The notes under the pieces are model-generated. The model made no database searches and was not told the origin of the DNA. It was given only the letters and a program-made list of their open reading frames with translations. A DNA stretch of 64,000 nucleotides from Pseudo-nitzschia pungens (taxonomy: Eukaryota > Bacillariophyta > Bacillariophyceae > Bacillariales > Bacillariaceae): the NCBI GenBank assembly GCA_037355855.1, contig CM074766.1:1178001-1242000 (forward strand), given 5' to 3'. Position numbers and translations under genes: made by a program. Positions 1-11,747 of the stretch are shown in pieces. Position 1 is the stretch's first letter; each line of letters begins with the position of its first letter.

Positions 1-137
1 CACCACCGCGCGTTTCGTCACCCCACGGACCGCTCGAAACGCGTGTGATGGGTGGGTGGATGCATGTATTGATGGATGGATCTATATAGATGGATTGCCA
101 ACACCCACCACTCGTCGTCTCTCTCCCACGACACGTC

Positions 138-1064
138 CTACCGGTTGCGCTCGTGATCGCGCTCGTCCTCTTCCTCGCGCTCGTCGTCCCCCACCCGCAG
201 AATCTGCTGCGTCCGGCTCTTGATCAGCTCCTTGATCCGCGGATCGTTCATGACCCCCAGGACCGCGTGCTTAACGGCCGCATCCAGCGGGGGCTGGGCC
301 AGCGGAATGGCGTTGGACACCGTGGTCACGATCGTGGTCCGGAGGGTTCCCGAGGAGAACAGCCCGAGGACGATCGGCAGGAACGAGGCCCGGACCGTCT
401 CGGAAACGAGGAGGCTCTCGCCGATTCGGACCAGCTGCGCGTTGCCGAGGGCCGTGGCGTCCGGGGGCATGCGGGGGAGCTTTTTGCGTTCGTCGACGTC
501 GACGTTGTCGTTGTCGTTGTCGACGTTGTTGTAGTCGTTGCCCGTGTTGGCCCCGAACCGGAGACGGGGTTGTAGTTGTAGTTTTCCTTGTCCTCGCGGT
601 TGCTGAGATTGCTGTTCCTGGTCCGGATAACCGTTCTGATGTTGGAGTTGTTGTTGTTGTTGTTGTCCTTGTCCCTGTCCTCGTCCTTCTCTTTGTTGCT
701 GTTGCTCCTGAGCGTGCTTGGTGCCCACCAGGTAGGCATCGCGCTGGTACCGGAGGCTCGAAAGGGCCGATCCGTACAACCCCGGGAGGCGCTCGCGGAC
801 CGAGTCCCTGGGAAGGTGCCGGTCCAGAAGCTTCCGGACGACCGGTCCGTCGGGATCGAGGTGCTCGCGGAGTCCCACGACAGCGCGATCGGCGAGGAGT
901 CCGATCAGGTCGTTCCGGGGTCCCGCTGCAAAGGCGGCCGTCCAGGACCAGCGGGGAAACGACGGGAGCCACCACTCCTGGGCCTTGCTGGTGGTAGTAC
1001 TATTGTGGTTGTGGTTGTGGTTGTGGTTGTGGTTGGGGGGTGGATCGGATTGGATTCCGCTCAT
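138..1064 (-). CDS. Hypothetical low-complexity protein
   Basis: A 308-residue reading frame starts at an ATG at 1064. The N-terminus carries an Asn-His alternation encoded by a hexanucleotide repeat, and the middle has Gln-rich and Asp/Asn-rich tracts. Two stretches look like ordinary folded sequence. Residues about 30-110 hold a Trp-rich start (EWWLPSFPRWSW) and then helices. Residues about 205-290 hold a hydrophobic segment (ASFLPIVLGLFSSGTL) followed by NDPRIKELIKSRTQQILR, an amphipathic helix. I do not recognise the family. The C-terminus is acidic and charged. No introns are needed. Long ORFs overlap it on the other strand, but only this frame has the folded-looking blocks. A real gene is likely; its function is unknown. 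Confidence 0.6.
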   Translation of the reverse strand: MSGIQSDPPPNHNHNHNHNHNSTTTSKAQEWWLPSFPRWSWTAAFAAGPRNDLIGLLADRAVVGLREHLDPDGPVVRKLLDRHLPRDSVRERLPGLYGSALSSLRYQRDAYLVGTKHAQEQQQQREGRGQGQGQQQQQQLQHQNGYPDQEQQSQQPRGQGKLQLQPRLRFGANTGNDYNNVDNDNDNVDVDERKKLPRMPPDATALGNAQLVRIGESLLVSETVRASFLPIVLGLFSSGTLRTTIVTTVSNAIPLAQPPLDAAVKHAVLGVMNDPRIKELIKSRTQQILRVGDDEREEEDERDHERNR

Positions 1065-3630
1065 GGCGAATGAATCAATCGTGTCGGGAGGAAGGATTGG
1101 ATGGAAATATGGAAATACCAGTAGGTATTTTTTGTGTACCGGTATGTTGCGTGTAGGCTATGTTATGTTATGTTATGTTATGTATTGTTTGGATGCAAGG
1201 ATCGAAGGAGTGAGTCGGTCGCCTCCCGATTACGAAGTATTTTGTTCGGCCACGAATTGCCAGGCGGTTCGAGAAAACGATAGCGAGGACAATCAAGCAA
1301 CACAAGCCAATCGATCTCCATCGATCGCTCGATCGCTCGGAGGGAATATGTGAGTGAGTGAGTGAGTCGGTCAACAAGTTGCGTTTCCGAAAATGACATC
1401 CAAAAGATTCATTCGAAACGGATGGTTCCTTCAAACTCGTCTGCAACGGTATGTGTTTGTTGGTTGGTTGGTTGGGTGGTTTGTTTGTTTGTTTGTTTGT
1501 TTGTTGGAGCAGGGAACAACCGATGATGGATGGATGGATGGATGGATCGATTCGTGAGCAGTAAGGTTACGGTTATTATCTGGTACCGGTATGGTTCAAT
1601 CGAAAGGGGTTGTTGACTGTTGACACAGGACATAGAGGGCAAGGGGCAAGCAGTCTAGCGTGAAGCGGTCAAACCTTACCTTACGAGTATCGTAACGGTC
1701 AAGATTCTAAAAAAAATACAAAGATTCCAGACCGAAAGGACGCTTACAGTAAGTTACGTAACCTTAACCTTACTTACGGTTCGTTCTGTCAAACGTAATT
1801 ACTGCCCGTACCACCAGTTATTGTAGGCTGTTCCTTCTGATCCTACAGAAGACAATGATTGCTGCAACCTACTATGAAAGGTTGCCCAAAAGTGCTTCAA
1901 CCTACAACCAAAAGGAGGTTCTAATGTCTCCTTCAAGCCATTTTAAGGTTACCTATAATACAAAATATTTTCTATTTTGAATTACAACAACCTCCTCCTA
2001 CTAGTACTAGTACTAACTCCTATGTTTTTTAACGGAATTGAAATTTAACATCAGCATTCACGATGTTTTGTTTCTTACCCTATTACTATTGACTTTGGTA
2101 GGATCTTCCCAGCTCTCTACAGGTACAAAAATAGTCATTGTAGATAGTAGTAGCAGCAGGTCCTCTCTTCATCATTTCAAGAATTAGCTAGTAGTAGCAG
2201 TAGTAATTTGTTTGGGGTAGTAATACTAGTAGTACTACTAGTAGTAGTAGTGATAGATTCTTATTACAGTACTATCTTCTCGCTTCCTTCACCATCCTCA
2301 CGTTTAGTAGCAATGTTCCTTTTCTAACGCATCGATTGAAAGGAGGTTGCAGTTGAAAGAGTAGTAGTACGAAATATGTATTTGCGTTCCGAACTACAAG
2401 TACCGTCTTCGAACTCGGTCGATCCAGTAATGATCCAATGATATCGGCGGTCGGTCGATGTAGTTCCGATACGACTCTGCGCAATTGATTTCATAATTAA
2501 AAGATACCAAGAAACAGTGACTCAACCAACACTGGTTGCGGGTTTACAATGACTAATAAATAAATTGATCCACAAGGTAACCTTACCGTATGCACGTTCC
2601 AAATACCGTACTCGCGATACAGTTGGGTGATACATAAGATTACCGTAACATACCGGTTGAGAACAACTGCTGGCTTGTTCGCATCCAAGTTCATTGTTGT
2701 AATCGTAAACACGTAACAAGTCAGCGTTCGTATTCTTACGAGAAAAGTAAGATACCAAACACGGTTCATCATTGGCGGGTTTTGTCGAATACGGTATTCC
2801 CGAGGAGGTGAGTGGGGAGAAGAAGTTCTGTTCCTGCGTATTACTAATTTGTTCAATGAAGTGTGAAGGTGTTTGGTTGTTCGGAGTGGTTCCGACAAAA
2901 ATCTAAAACTTTCTAGTACGCACTTTAGATGAGCTTACGGGCTGTGCGTTGCAACCGAGTCGCAAGAACTGGCACGATTTCCGTCAAGATAGATGATGCC
3001 AACTTCACTTTGGTTGATTTCGGCATTCTATCTTTTGATTGGTTTAAATATGTTCAACTACTGGAAGTAACAAAAAGTTAGCTGCCGGAAGCGTTGATGC
3101 GAATAGCAACATCCGGAGGTTAGGGGTGTGAGCTGTCTTATTTTCTTCTACAAATGTGATCGAAGCTAATCTCAACATTCCCGGTTTCGAAATAGAAGTT
3201 GTGTGGAAATTGTTTTTAGTATTATGTAATTTTTGAAGATGGTCCAGCGGCGAACCACTTTCGTAATAAATTCATTTCAAGTTTTTGTTCCTTCTCACTC
3301 ATCAATCGGAAGAAATCACATGCTCATAACTTTTGTGAATTTTGCGTATTGCGGAGTTCCAGAGAAGCAAATTTTGAAGTACTTGGGAAGGAGGTCGAAG
3401 TATGTGAACAAGGTTGATGGATGATGTGCACGTATGTGGAAAAACCCGAAATCCGTCTTCCAACACGGTGAAAAGCACGAGAAACACAACAGATTGGATA
3501 TTTCCGACAGAAAGAGGTAGTTTTCTTTGACCCACTTTTTGGTCTCACAATTTCATTGCCGAGCAATCTGAAAAGCAACAAGCAAAATAAACAATCTTGC
3601 AACTTTTTCAATTCTGATTACTGCATCATC
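1065..3630. other. Intergenic, repeat-rich
   Basis: No convincing gene was found. The stretch holds pentanucleotide TATGT repeats near 1160-1185, TTGG and TTTG runs at 1455-1505, GGAT repeats near 1530, many TAG/CTA trinucleotides at 2000-2270, and GTAAG/CTTAC palindromic clusters near 1740-1780. The last few hundred bases should contain the nitrate transporter promoter, but I could not single out an element. Confidence 0.5.
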
Positions 3631-5190
3631 ATGACTACTGAAGTTACAACCGGAGCTCCCGTAAGTACGACCATGGTCGACATTTTCATCGTGATTGATG
3701 TCGTGTCACTTTTTTTTGTCGATTGTTATTAATTTTATTTGTCATCTCACATCACATATTTCATCCAATCAATTACAGACCGAGTGGAAGAAGTACTCTG
3801 AGTACGCCATTGAGGTCGATCCCGACCAAGATGACAAGGCCACCAGAATCAAGCTTTGTTCCATCGCCCGCCCCCACATGAGAGCTTTCCACTTCTCCTG
3901 GTGGGGATTTTTCGTTGCCTTCTTCATTTGGTTCGCCATTGCCCCTCTGCTTTCCGAGATCAAGGTCGATCTTGACTTGACCAAGCAAGAAATCTGGACT
4001 TCCTCCATTGTCGGAGTCGGCGGTACTATCTTTATGCGTTTCATCCTCGGACCTGCCTGTGACAAGTGGGGAGCCCGTATTCCTATGGCTGCCATCCTCT
4101 GTCTTGCTTCCATCCCTACCGCCTGCACCGGTCTTGTCAAGAGCGCCACCGGCCTTGCCGTGCCTTCGTCTTTTCATTGGTGCCGCCGGAGGTACCTTCG
4201 TCATGTGCCAATACTGGTCTTCCCGTATGTTCTGCAAGGAAGTCGTCGGAACAGCCAACGCTCTTTGCGGAGGATGGGGTAACCTTGGAGGAGGTGTCAC
4301 CCAGCTCATCATGGGATCTGCTCTCTTCCCTCTCTTCAAGAAGATCTACTGGTGGTGATTCCACCAAGGCATGGAAGGTTGTCTCTGTTGTCCCTGCCGT
4401 TGTTGCCTTCGGAACCGGTGTCATGATCTACTTTTTCTCCGACGATGCCCCCAAGGGTAACTACACCGAATTGAAGAAGCACGGACAAATGGCTGAAGTT
4501 TCTGCAGGAGCCTCTTTCCGCCAGGGAGCTTTCAACATCAACACTTGGTTCTTGTTCATCCAGTATGCTTGCTGCTTCGGTGTTGAATTGACCATGAACA
4601 ACGCCGCCGCCCTCTACTTCAAGGACCAATTCTTGCTCAGCACCGAATCTGCCGCCGCCATTGCATCCATCTTCGGATTCATGAACTTGTTCGCCCGTGG
4701 TCTCGGAGGATACTTGTCCGATAAGGGTAACCAATACATGGGAATGCGTGGACGTCTTTGGGCCCAAACCATCTGCTTGATCGCTGAGGGTGTTCTCGTC
4801 TTGATCTTCGCCCAGACCAAGTCTCTCGGAGCCGCCATCGCCGTCATGGTCTTCTTCTCTCTCTTCGTCCAAGCCGCCGAAGGAACCTCCTATGGAATTG
4901 TCCCTTACGTCGACCCTCCCGCCACCGGATCCATCTCTGGAATTGTCGGAGCCGGAGGAAACACCGGAGCCGTCTGCTTCGGACTCGGATTCCGCAACTT
5001 GGAATACAAGACCGCCTTCTTCATCATGGGATTCACCATCTTGGGATCCTCCGCTCTTTCCCTCGTCATCTTCATCAAGGGACACGCCGGACTCATCTGC
5101 GGACAGGACGCCCCCAAGGAGACCGCCGGAGAGACCCTCGCCGTCCCCGTCAAGGAACTCGAGGCCACCGACGAAGTCAACGCCGAGTAA
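3631..5190 (+). CDS. NRT2: NRT2-type high-affinity nitrate transporter (interrupted by two 1-base shifts)
   Basis: This is a major-facilitator nitrate/nitrite:H+ symporter (NNP family) of the plasma membrane. Exon 1 (3631-3660) encodes MTTEVTTGAP. A GT-AG intron (3661-3778) follows, and exon 2 runs from 3779 to the TAA at 5190. Visible family marks are the nitrate signature GGWGNLGGGVTQ, the second glycine signature GAGGNTGAVCFG, and the cytoplasmic motif GPACDKWGARIP. About 479 residues are expected after correction, the usual length. Two shifts break the frame: one near 4160-4165 (GLAV to LRLFIGAAGG) and one at about 4350 (FKKIY to GGDSTKAW). Both act as one extra base. No stop codon interrupts the conserved frame, and codon use is strongly biased as in highly expressed genes. 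I favour sequence error over pseudogene. Confidence 0.93.
3661..3778 (+). other. Intron of NRT2
   Basis: The donor is GTAAGT immediately after codon 10, and the acceptor is TTACAG before ACC GAG TGG. The length is 118 bases, phase 0. Splicing joins the start codon exon to the first conserved NRT2 residues. Confidence 0.88.
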
Positions 5191-8100
5191 GCGACAAACG
5201 AAAAAATCTAAAAAAAACCATCGGAGGCGGGAGCGCACCCCGTGCGGGGTTGCGGATCGATGGAAGCACTTCTTCGGTTGTCTCCGAAGCCGAATCGAGG
5301 CGCTACCGATCACCAACCTTCCCGACAGTTGTCGGCTCATGCCTACCCCGGTACTCTATGTATGGTCCATCCACAGTTTTATAAATTTTTGAGCGCGGGT
5401 CTGGAACCCGTTGTAGTACGAATAACATTATAATCAGCATTTTTACCGGCTGAAAAAAGAACAACTCTACTTTTACTTCTTAGCTTGGCGCATCATCGCA
5501 ATTCACCAAAAGGATTGAAACCACTCGGGTACGCTACGCAATGAGTGAACGCGAAAGCTTCCCCTCCGGGGGGCCTCATCGACCGTCGACAGGACAGCTC
5601 CCACAGATCGAACACTCTGTGATGCGGAGTGGATGCATTTCCACCAAGTCTCCTCGGAAGCATCGAAATAAGTCGGACCGGAGCAAATCGGATCTACTCG
5701 GCACCTCCTCCGTTTTCCGATCGCGACTGTTCATCCATCACGACGACTATGATTACGGCTACGGCTACGGCTACAACTAAAACTACGACGAATCACTCCT
5801 CAGAAACGCAAACACCGGATCATCCGATTGATCCCCAAACAGGATGCGTTGCCCATCTTCGCTTCTTGCCGAAATGCTCCTCGCTTCAAATTGGCGACGG
5901 CTCTTCCTCGGTCCTTACTCGTGGTGCACAGTATATTCAACGTCGGGAACACTGCTTTCCATGGACTCCTCGTACCTTCTTTCCGCAACCCGTTCTCACT
6001 CCGAGACTACCAACGGCAGGCCGAAACCGAACGAGGAATCAATCAGAATCAATCATCCTTCGCATCCTCCGGATTGTTTTCGCTTCTCCATACAAAGAGT
6101 CAATTTTTCGGTGTTCCCGCGAGAGAGCCAGTACGGATTGCATGGTACCGTACGTAACTTACTTGCGATACAACCCAAAAAACTTTTTCTGTGTCGATGG
6201 ATCTAGACATTTTTTTGATACCGGTACGATGTGACTTTGTCCTCGAAATATTTGGGCAGTGGGACCCATCGCCAAGAAATGGAGGGGTAGCGAAGGGTCT
6301 ACCTTTACTAAAACCGCAGAATTGAAGCTCGAAGAAGTGCGCGATGTGTGATAGATCGAGCACGCACCACGGGTTTCAATGGTTCCGAGTTCGAATCGGC
6401 ATTTTGTAGACCGCGGTTTACGTACTACGTTCTACGCAAGGTGTTTTCGTACGTACTACGTATGGAAACGGGGTGTCGTAACGATCGACAGAATCCGGTA
6501 ACCTTACCGGTACCGGTAGTTGGAACACACCCATTCCATCATGCATACCGGTACCCGTACGGGTCACTACACAAAGGATGGAATAAAGGAATCAATAATC
6601 AATCAATCATCATCATCCATCAATCCCGCACGAAAGAATTACACTAATTCGAGGGGAAAGAACGGAATGCGGTACGAATATTTTGTGGTCTCGGTAAGTT
6701 AACTTGACACCGCAATGACACACGTTGTCGCTAATAATTTTGATAAAAGAAGTCGTTCGGTTGTGACGGCCCGGTGCGATTCGGGTCTCACCACTCCGGA
6801 AGCGAAGACGGAGAATTCCCGAAGAAGTCTCCGACCCACCACATCATTCCATCCTCCGGACCCGGGGGTCCGCAGCAGTTACGGAACCACCATGCCATCT
6901 TCCCGGTCCAGTTCGCAGCAACGGTCGAATGAATCAATCAATCAATTGGAAAAAACATTCCGAGGATTTTGATGGATTGATGATTTTTCATCTTCGGTAA
7001 TTAAGTCTTACCGTGCGACGCTGCGTCCCGCTGGCAACAATCACCGTCGATGCGATGGATGGATTCATTGCATCTTCTGCGTGGGCAGGCGATGGATTCA
7101 TTCGCCCACCGTTTTCTGTCGGTACGGTTGCGGTAGGTGCTGCGAGGAAACGAGCGCGACCAACAAAAATTCCCTTGGCAGATGTTGCCGTCGTCGTCGT
7201 CGTCGTCGTCGTCGTCGAATTCTGCGGGTTGCGGGTTCGTCAATTCGACGGGGCACGCGCCTCGCCACAATAGAGCAGATTATTTTTCGATTTAAAAATT
7301 TAAAAAAATATCGACTCGTCGTCCGCGGTTGCTTTCGACCGCGGATCGCATCGAATCGAATCCGCAATAATTATTACCGCCGTCACGACGTCGTTTCGAC
7401 GGCAGCAAATCCGTCAATCCGGGCTTTGACGGCAGCGCATCGGCCCCAAAAATTGCGGAGAGGAATATTGGTGTGCGCCTGCCTGCCTGCCTTTCGAGTC
7501 GCGAGATCGAAAAATCCCAGACGACGGATTGCATCCGGATCGATTGATTGATTCGTCTGTCGCGACGACATGCACGCGTACGTGTATGTGTACGTGTACG
7601 TGTCACATGCAGCAGTCGACGGCACAATAATATATACGACAACACCCAAACACGACAACACCCAATTTCATCGACGACGCGATCGAGACGTCGGGATGCA
7701 CCGAAAACGATGCGAACAATGCGACAACTCTACCGAATCGACGACGGTTCCGGATCGGGCATTCGGATCCGAAACGACGACGACCGACGACGACGACCAC
7801 GACGACCGGTATCGCCTAGAGCACCCCACCTTTCCCACGATCGGGATCGCTTCCTTCTTGCTGTTTCTTCGGTTGATTTAAATATTATTTTTTCTAATAT
7901 CATGATGGTAATTACAATTAGCATCGCAGTGCATTGCTCTGTAAGGTTACTGTACATCGTCCCTGGAAGCAAATCGTCACGAGCAAATAATTAAGGTAAG
8001 ATTACCGTAGGTCGGAGAAAAAAATGCACAAAGGCCACGTCCCGGGGCTACACCGCATTATATGTATCGTAGATACGATGAATATAGTCCGTTGTCGATG

Positions 8101-8361
8101 GAAAGCCTTTCGTTGTCAACAACTGTCTTTTCACCAGGCTCTTCACTCCAATCAATTACTTCGTATTTTTTGTTTGTGTCATGCCGTTCGACACTTTCAT
8201 TGATGTGAAGCGGTGAAGTTACCCACTCACCTGAGATTTTGATTACAAAGACAGCAGACCATAGCTTTGTCATTATTTTTTCTTCTATAATTTAATCTGA
8301 ATAAGTTACAGTAAACTATAAAACAGTTGAACTTTGCAAAAGGAAACAACAGCAAAGTGAT
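5191..8361. other. Intergenic
   Basis: I see no gene. The ORFs here are short, with no recognisable domain. The stretch contains GGCTAC repeats near 5758-5775, TACC/GGTA-rich palindromes near 6500-6550, a CGT trinucleotide run at about 7190-7217, GTACGTGT repeats near 7578-7605 and CGACGA-rich sequence at 7770-7810. Confidence 0.5.
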
Positions 8362-8434
8362 TCCGGTATGATGTAGGTGGTTAGCATACTTGCCTCTCAC
8401 GCAGGATACCAGGGTTCGAGTCCCTGTACCGGAA
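8362..8434 (+). tRNA. tRNA-Glu (anticodon CTC)
   Basis: This is a complete 73-base cloverleaf without an intron. The acceptor stem TCCGGTA pairs fully with TACCGGA. The anticodon stem CTTGC/GCAGG carries the loop CTCTCAC, which places CTC at positions 34-36 and so reads GAG codons. The T arm is CAGGG-TTCGAGT-CCCTG and the discriminator is A. No CCA is encoded, as expected for a nuclear tRNA. Confidence 0.93.
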
Positions 8435-8435
8435 C

Positions 8436-8440
8436 TTTTT
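8436..8440 (+). terminator. RNA polymerase III T-run after tRNA-Glu
   Basis: Five T residues start two bases after the end of the mature tRNA. This is the usual polymerase III stop signal. Confidence 0.75.
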
Positions 8441-9658
8441 GCGTCGGTTGCAAGATCTTTTGCATCGGTTCCCGGATCCGACGCTCCCTTGGCTTTTTCT
8501 TCACTAGTACGCACTTCATCCTCTCTGATTTACATCAGAACCATGTTCGGGACCAGTCTGCAATGAACAAACAGTCGCCTTCGTTCTTTGGAAACGGAAG
8601 ACGGTAATTAATTACTCACTAGGAAGAATGAAACCGATCCAGCAGGAGGGGATAGTAAGCCTTACCGTATCCTAATCTACTCGTACCTATTGCGATTGTT
8701 GTAGTAGTACTGATTATTATTATAATTATTTTTTGATTCATCTCTGACTACGTGTAGCCATTATTGCATTTCTTTGATTTTTCCACAGGAAACCAATCAT
8801 CATGCGAAAGGCAATAATTATGATGTCACAAACGAATCTCAAGTCATACGGTACCGTAGGTAATCTGTCGGAGCCTTGTCATGTACCATAGTATCCATTG
8901 CGGAACAACCAAAGCTCCAAACCGGAATCAATATTGATCGTACAGTGTTGCCAACTCCAGTGTTTGCCACGGATGCATGATTGTCCAAGTGCTCCAGTCT
9001 GTAGTAGTAGTAGTAGTAGTAGTCGAATCAAATATAATACGTGCAGTACGTGTAGCTAGAATGACGGATGCAATGCGTCCTGCCCAGAAGCAGAAGCAGA
9101 AGCAGAACCAGGTTGGCCCACTCTGTCCCTGCTTCGACAGAGCCAAGGTTCGTGTGGTTTCAGTGCCGGTATGAGTAGCTAAGAAGAGTAGTCCTATACA
9201 CACAATGACCTATGCAGCATCTCACGGTCCGACTGGAACCCACTAGCTACCGCCGGCGAAAGAATGTCCTCGGCAAGGAAACAAATATCTCTCCCTGACC
9301 AGAAAACCGGAAACCCCTGCTATCTCGGTGACTTTTGTTTGTTCGGATGGATGGATCGATTGATTCATCTACTACAGCTCTCACCCCCGGTTGGAATCAC
9401 GGAATCGTCTATCTCGTTTCGGTTTGGAGGTCCAGTGACCCATCACGCGGAACTTCCATATCTCGCGGGCAGCAGCCTTGTTCAAACTGATTCCATCCGA
9501 ATGGATACCAATCCGGTCCGATCTCAAGTTGGATGGAAGCTGCAGAGGCGTGCACTCCGCTCCGTTCCACTCCACTCGACGCGACGCGACGCCTTTCAAT
9601 CCTGTATCATCGCCGCTTTCTTTTTCTTCGTCATTGTCGTCAATCAATGTCCTCGTCG
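8441..9658. other. Intergenic
   Basis: I see no gene. A GTA trinucleotide run lies at about 9000-9023, AGAAGC repeats near 9090, and TACC/CTTAC motifs near 8660 and 8850. Confidence 0.5.
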
Positions 9659-11747
9659 TCACGTTTTCAAGCCGTTGTTGCACCATTTGACCGGGTGGCA
9701 ATCTAGGAGCCCGCTGGTGTGGTTCACGGTCAGCTCGGAGAATTTCAGGTAGTCTTCCCACGATCGCTCCGATCCCAGCCCGTAGTGTTCCCGGTCGACC
9801 AGGACAAATCCCTGGCCGTTCGCCTCGATCTCCGCGACGGATTGGTTGGGATACCCGCACAGGTGCTTGATGCGTCGCATGGGGCCTTTTTGCAGCCAAC
9901 CCGTTTGGAATCCGCGTTTTGACCTGTGGGGAGTCGCGAAATGCAAAGCACAATGCAAAATACAACACAATACAATACAGCACGGCGTTGCAAATGGCAG
10001 AACGCAGCACAAGACGAAAAGTTGCAATGGGCAACGGGAATGAGTCAGTCGGCGTGATCCGATCAAGACCATGCGATTGTACTGTACAGCATCCCGATCA
10101 CACGATCCGCCCCACGGGACTTTCCCGCGGTTGGGGATGCCCCGCGATGCTTCGTGGAGATGGATGCTGTACAACACAGGATCTCGGCAATCTGCACTGC
10201 TGTATGTAGTACTACGTACTACAATGCAATGCAATACAATACAATTATACTTACTGGGAATTGACGGCGCCGACAAACTTGGGGATCCCCGGGATGCCGG
10301 TCCGGTACTGGTGGATGATCAAGTTTTTCCGGGGCGCGTAAATGTTCCACCCGTGGGTCCACGCGCGCATCGACAGCAGGATCTCTTCCCCCATAAAGGT
10401 CCAGGGCAGAAAGGGATCGAAGGGAACCTCCTTCAAAAAATCGGCGCGGGCCACGATCAGGCCCGCCCCGAGGTACGGGGTCTGGGTGGGATGGCGTTCG
10501 TTGCCCGCGTAACTCTTTCCCTGGTTGATGTGAATGATGGGGTTCTGTTCCCCCAGAGGCGTCCGGCAGTTGCAGAGGCGGCAGCCCGGCGATTCGATGA
10601 CGGTTTCGTTGTTGACCTTGGATTTGTCGATGTTCATGTGCTTGGGAATGAACTTGACCTGCTCGAATCCCGGGGGGTACGTGCTGAGGACCGACCTGGG
10701 ATAGCTGCGGGTCGCCTTGAGCTCGGCGACAAACTTGGCGTCCCAGTGGTGCGCGAATCGCAGGTGGGAATCGATCTGCACGAAATAGTTTTCACCCCCC
10801 CACAGCCTCGAGGCATAGTACCGCGCCATGGACGGCCCCAGGCTGTCGGTGGCGTGGACGTACAGCACGCGGACCTGCCCGCGATCGCAGTATTGCTTGT
10901 AATCGGGCAGGTTGCAAAAGATTTCCACGCCGTTGGCGTCGGGAGGGGCCGGGAGTTTCTTCATCTTGGGTTTTTTGCCGGGCGACGGTGGCGGGCCGAT
11001 TTTGACCGGTCCGGAGATGCACGGTTTTCCGCTCGTGTCGATCGTCCCGTTGGCCAGGACGGTCCCGAAGCAGTTCTGAACCACGGCTCCGATGAACAAC
11101 CGCTCCGGATGCTTGGCGTGCTTGAAGGCCGAGACCAGCGTGTCCGTCAGCAGGTGCTCCCGAAAGGCCGCCACCGAGACAAAGAGGGACCCGTCCGAGC
11201 GCAGCGGAAACACGTACTTCCCCCGGTAGGCCTCTTCCATGGGCCGGAGGTGTTTGTCGGCGGTCTCGTAGAAATCTTTCAGCGCCCGGTGCCCGTCGTG
11301 GCCGGCCCGGACCCGTTCGGTGTTGCGCTCGTGCAGGGTCGAGAGAAATTTCTGCAGGACCGCAACGATTCCGGCCAACGACGGTTTTCCCTCCAGAACA
11401 TCGCGGATGCGGTCCTGCGCGTTGGGCACCGAATCGAACAGTGGGAGAATGGGAATCGACTCCACGAGATGCTCCGGGAGGGGCGGGGACGAACGGGTCG
11501 TTGCTTTTGCCTTTGCCTTTGTTTTTGCATTTGTGTTGGATCCCGGTCCATCAACGGCGCTGTCTCTCGCCGGAGGCCAAAGCTGATCCTTGGAAGCGGC
11601 GGATTCCGAGTGAGCGGCTTCGAGATGGTAGCGCATCATGACGACCTCCATCACAAAGGCGAATGCCACAAATACAACGATCGACCGAAACAAGGTGTCG
11701 ATGCTAGCGATGCACTTGCGTCGTCCCTTCGTCGAAGGATTGCCCAT
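9659..11747 (-). CDS. GT60-like glycosyltransferase (GlcNAc family), type II membrane protein
   Basis: Coding parts are 11747-10255 and 9923-9659, about 585 residues, with the start at the first ATG. Residues about 15-35 form a single hydrophobic anchor (SIVVFVAFAFVMEVVMM) after basic residues, which suggests a Golgi type II protein. The catalytic region has the family pattern LFVSVAAFRE, HPERLFIGAVVQ, RVLYVHATDSLGPSMARYYA, the metal-site block YFVQIDSHLRF, and PWTFMGEEILLSMRAWTHGW. The second exon supplies YGLGSERSWEDYLKF, the usual C-terminal block of glycosyltransferase family 60 (Pfam GlcNAc). A 331-base GT-AG intron separates the exons; reading through it would stop at once. Known members include the Skp1 hydroxyproline GlcNAc-transferase. 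The acceptor protein here is unknown. Confidence 0.87.
9924..10254 (-). other. Intron of GT60-like gene
   Basis: The donor is GTAAGT at 10254 and the acceptor CACAG ends at 9924. The join is phase 2 and gives CA+G, then SKRGFQTGWLQKG, restoring the conserved C-terminus. The intron contains ATTGT/ACAAT microsatellite-like tracts. Confidence 0.85.

Noticed and set aside
3661..3778. Alternative start of NRT2 at 3695
   Set aside because: That frame reads through the intron and lacks the family N-terminus; the GT-AG splice gives a better product.
4336..5340. 334-codon frame opposite NRT2
   Set aside because: Gly/Ser/Glu-rich antisense shadow of the transporter.
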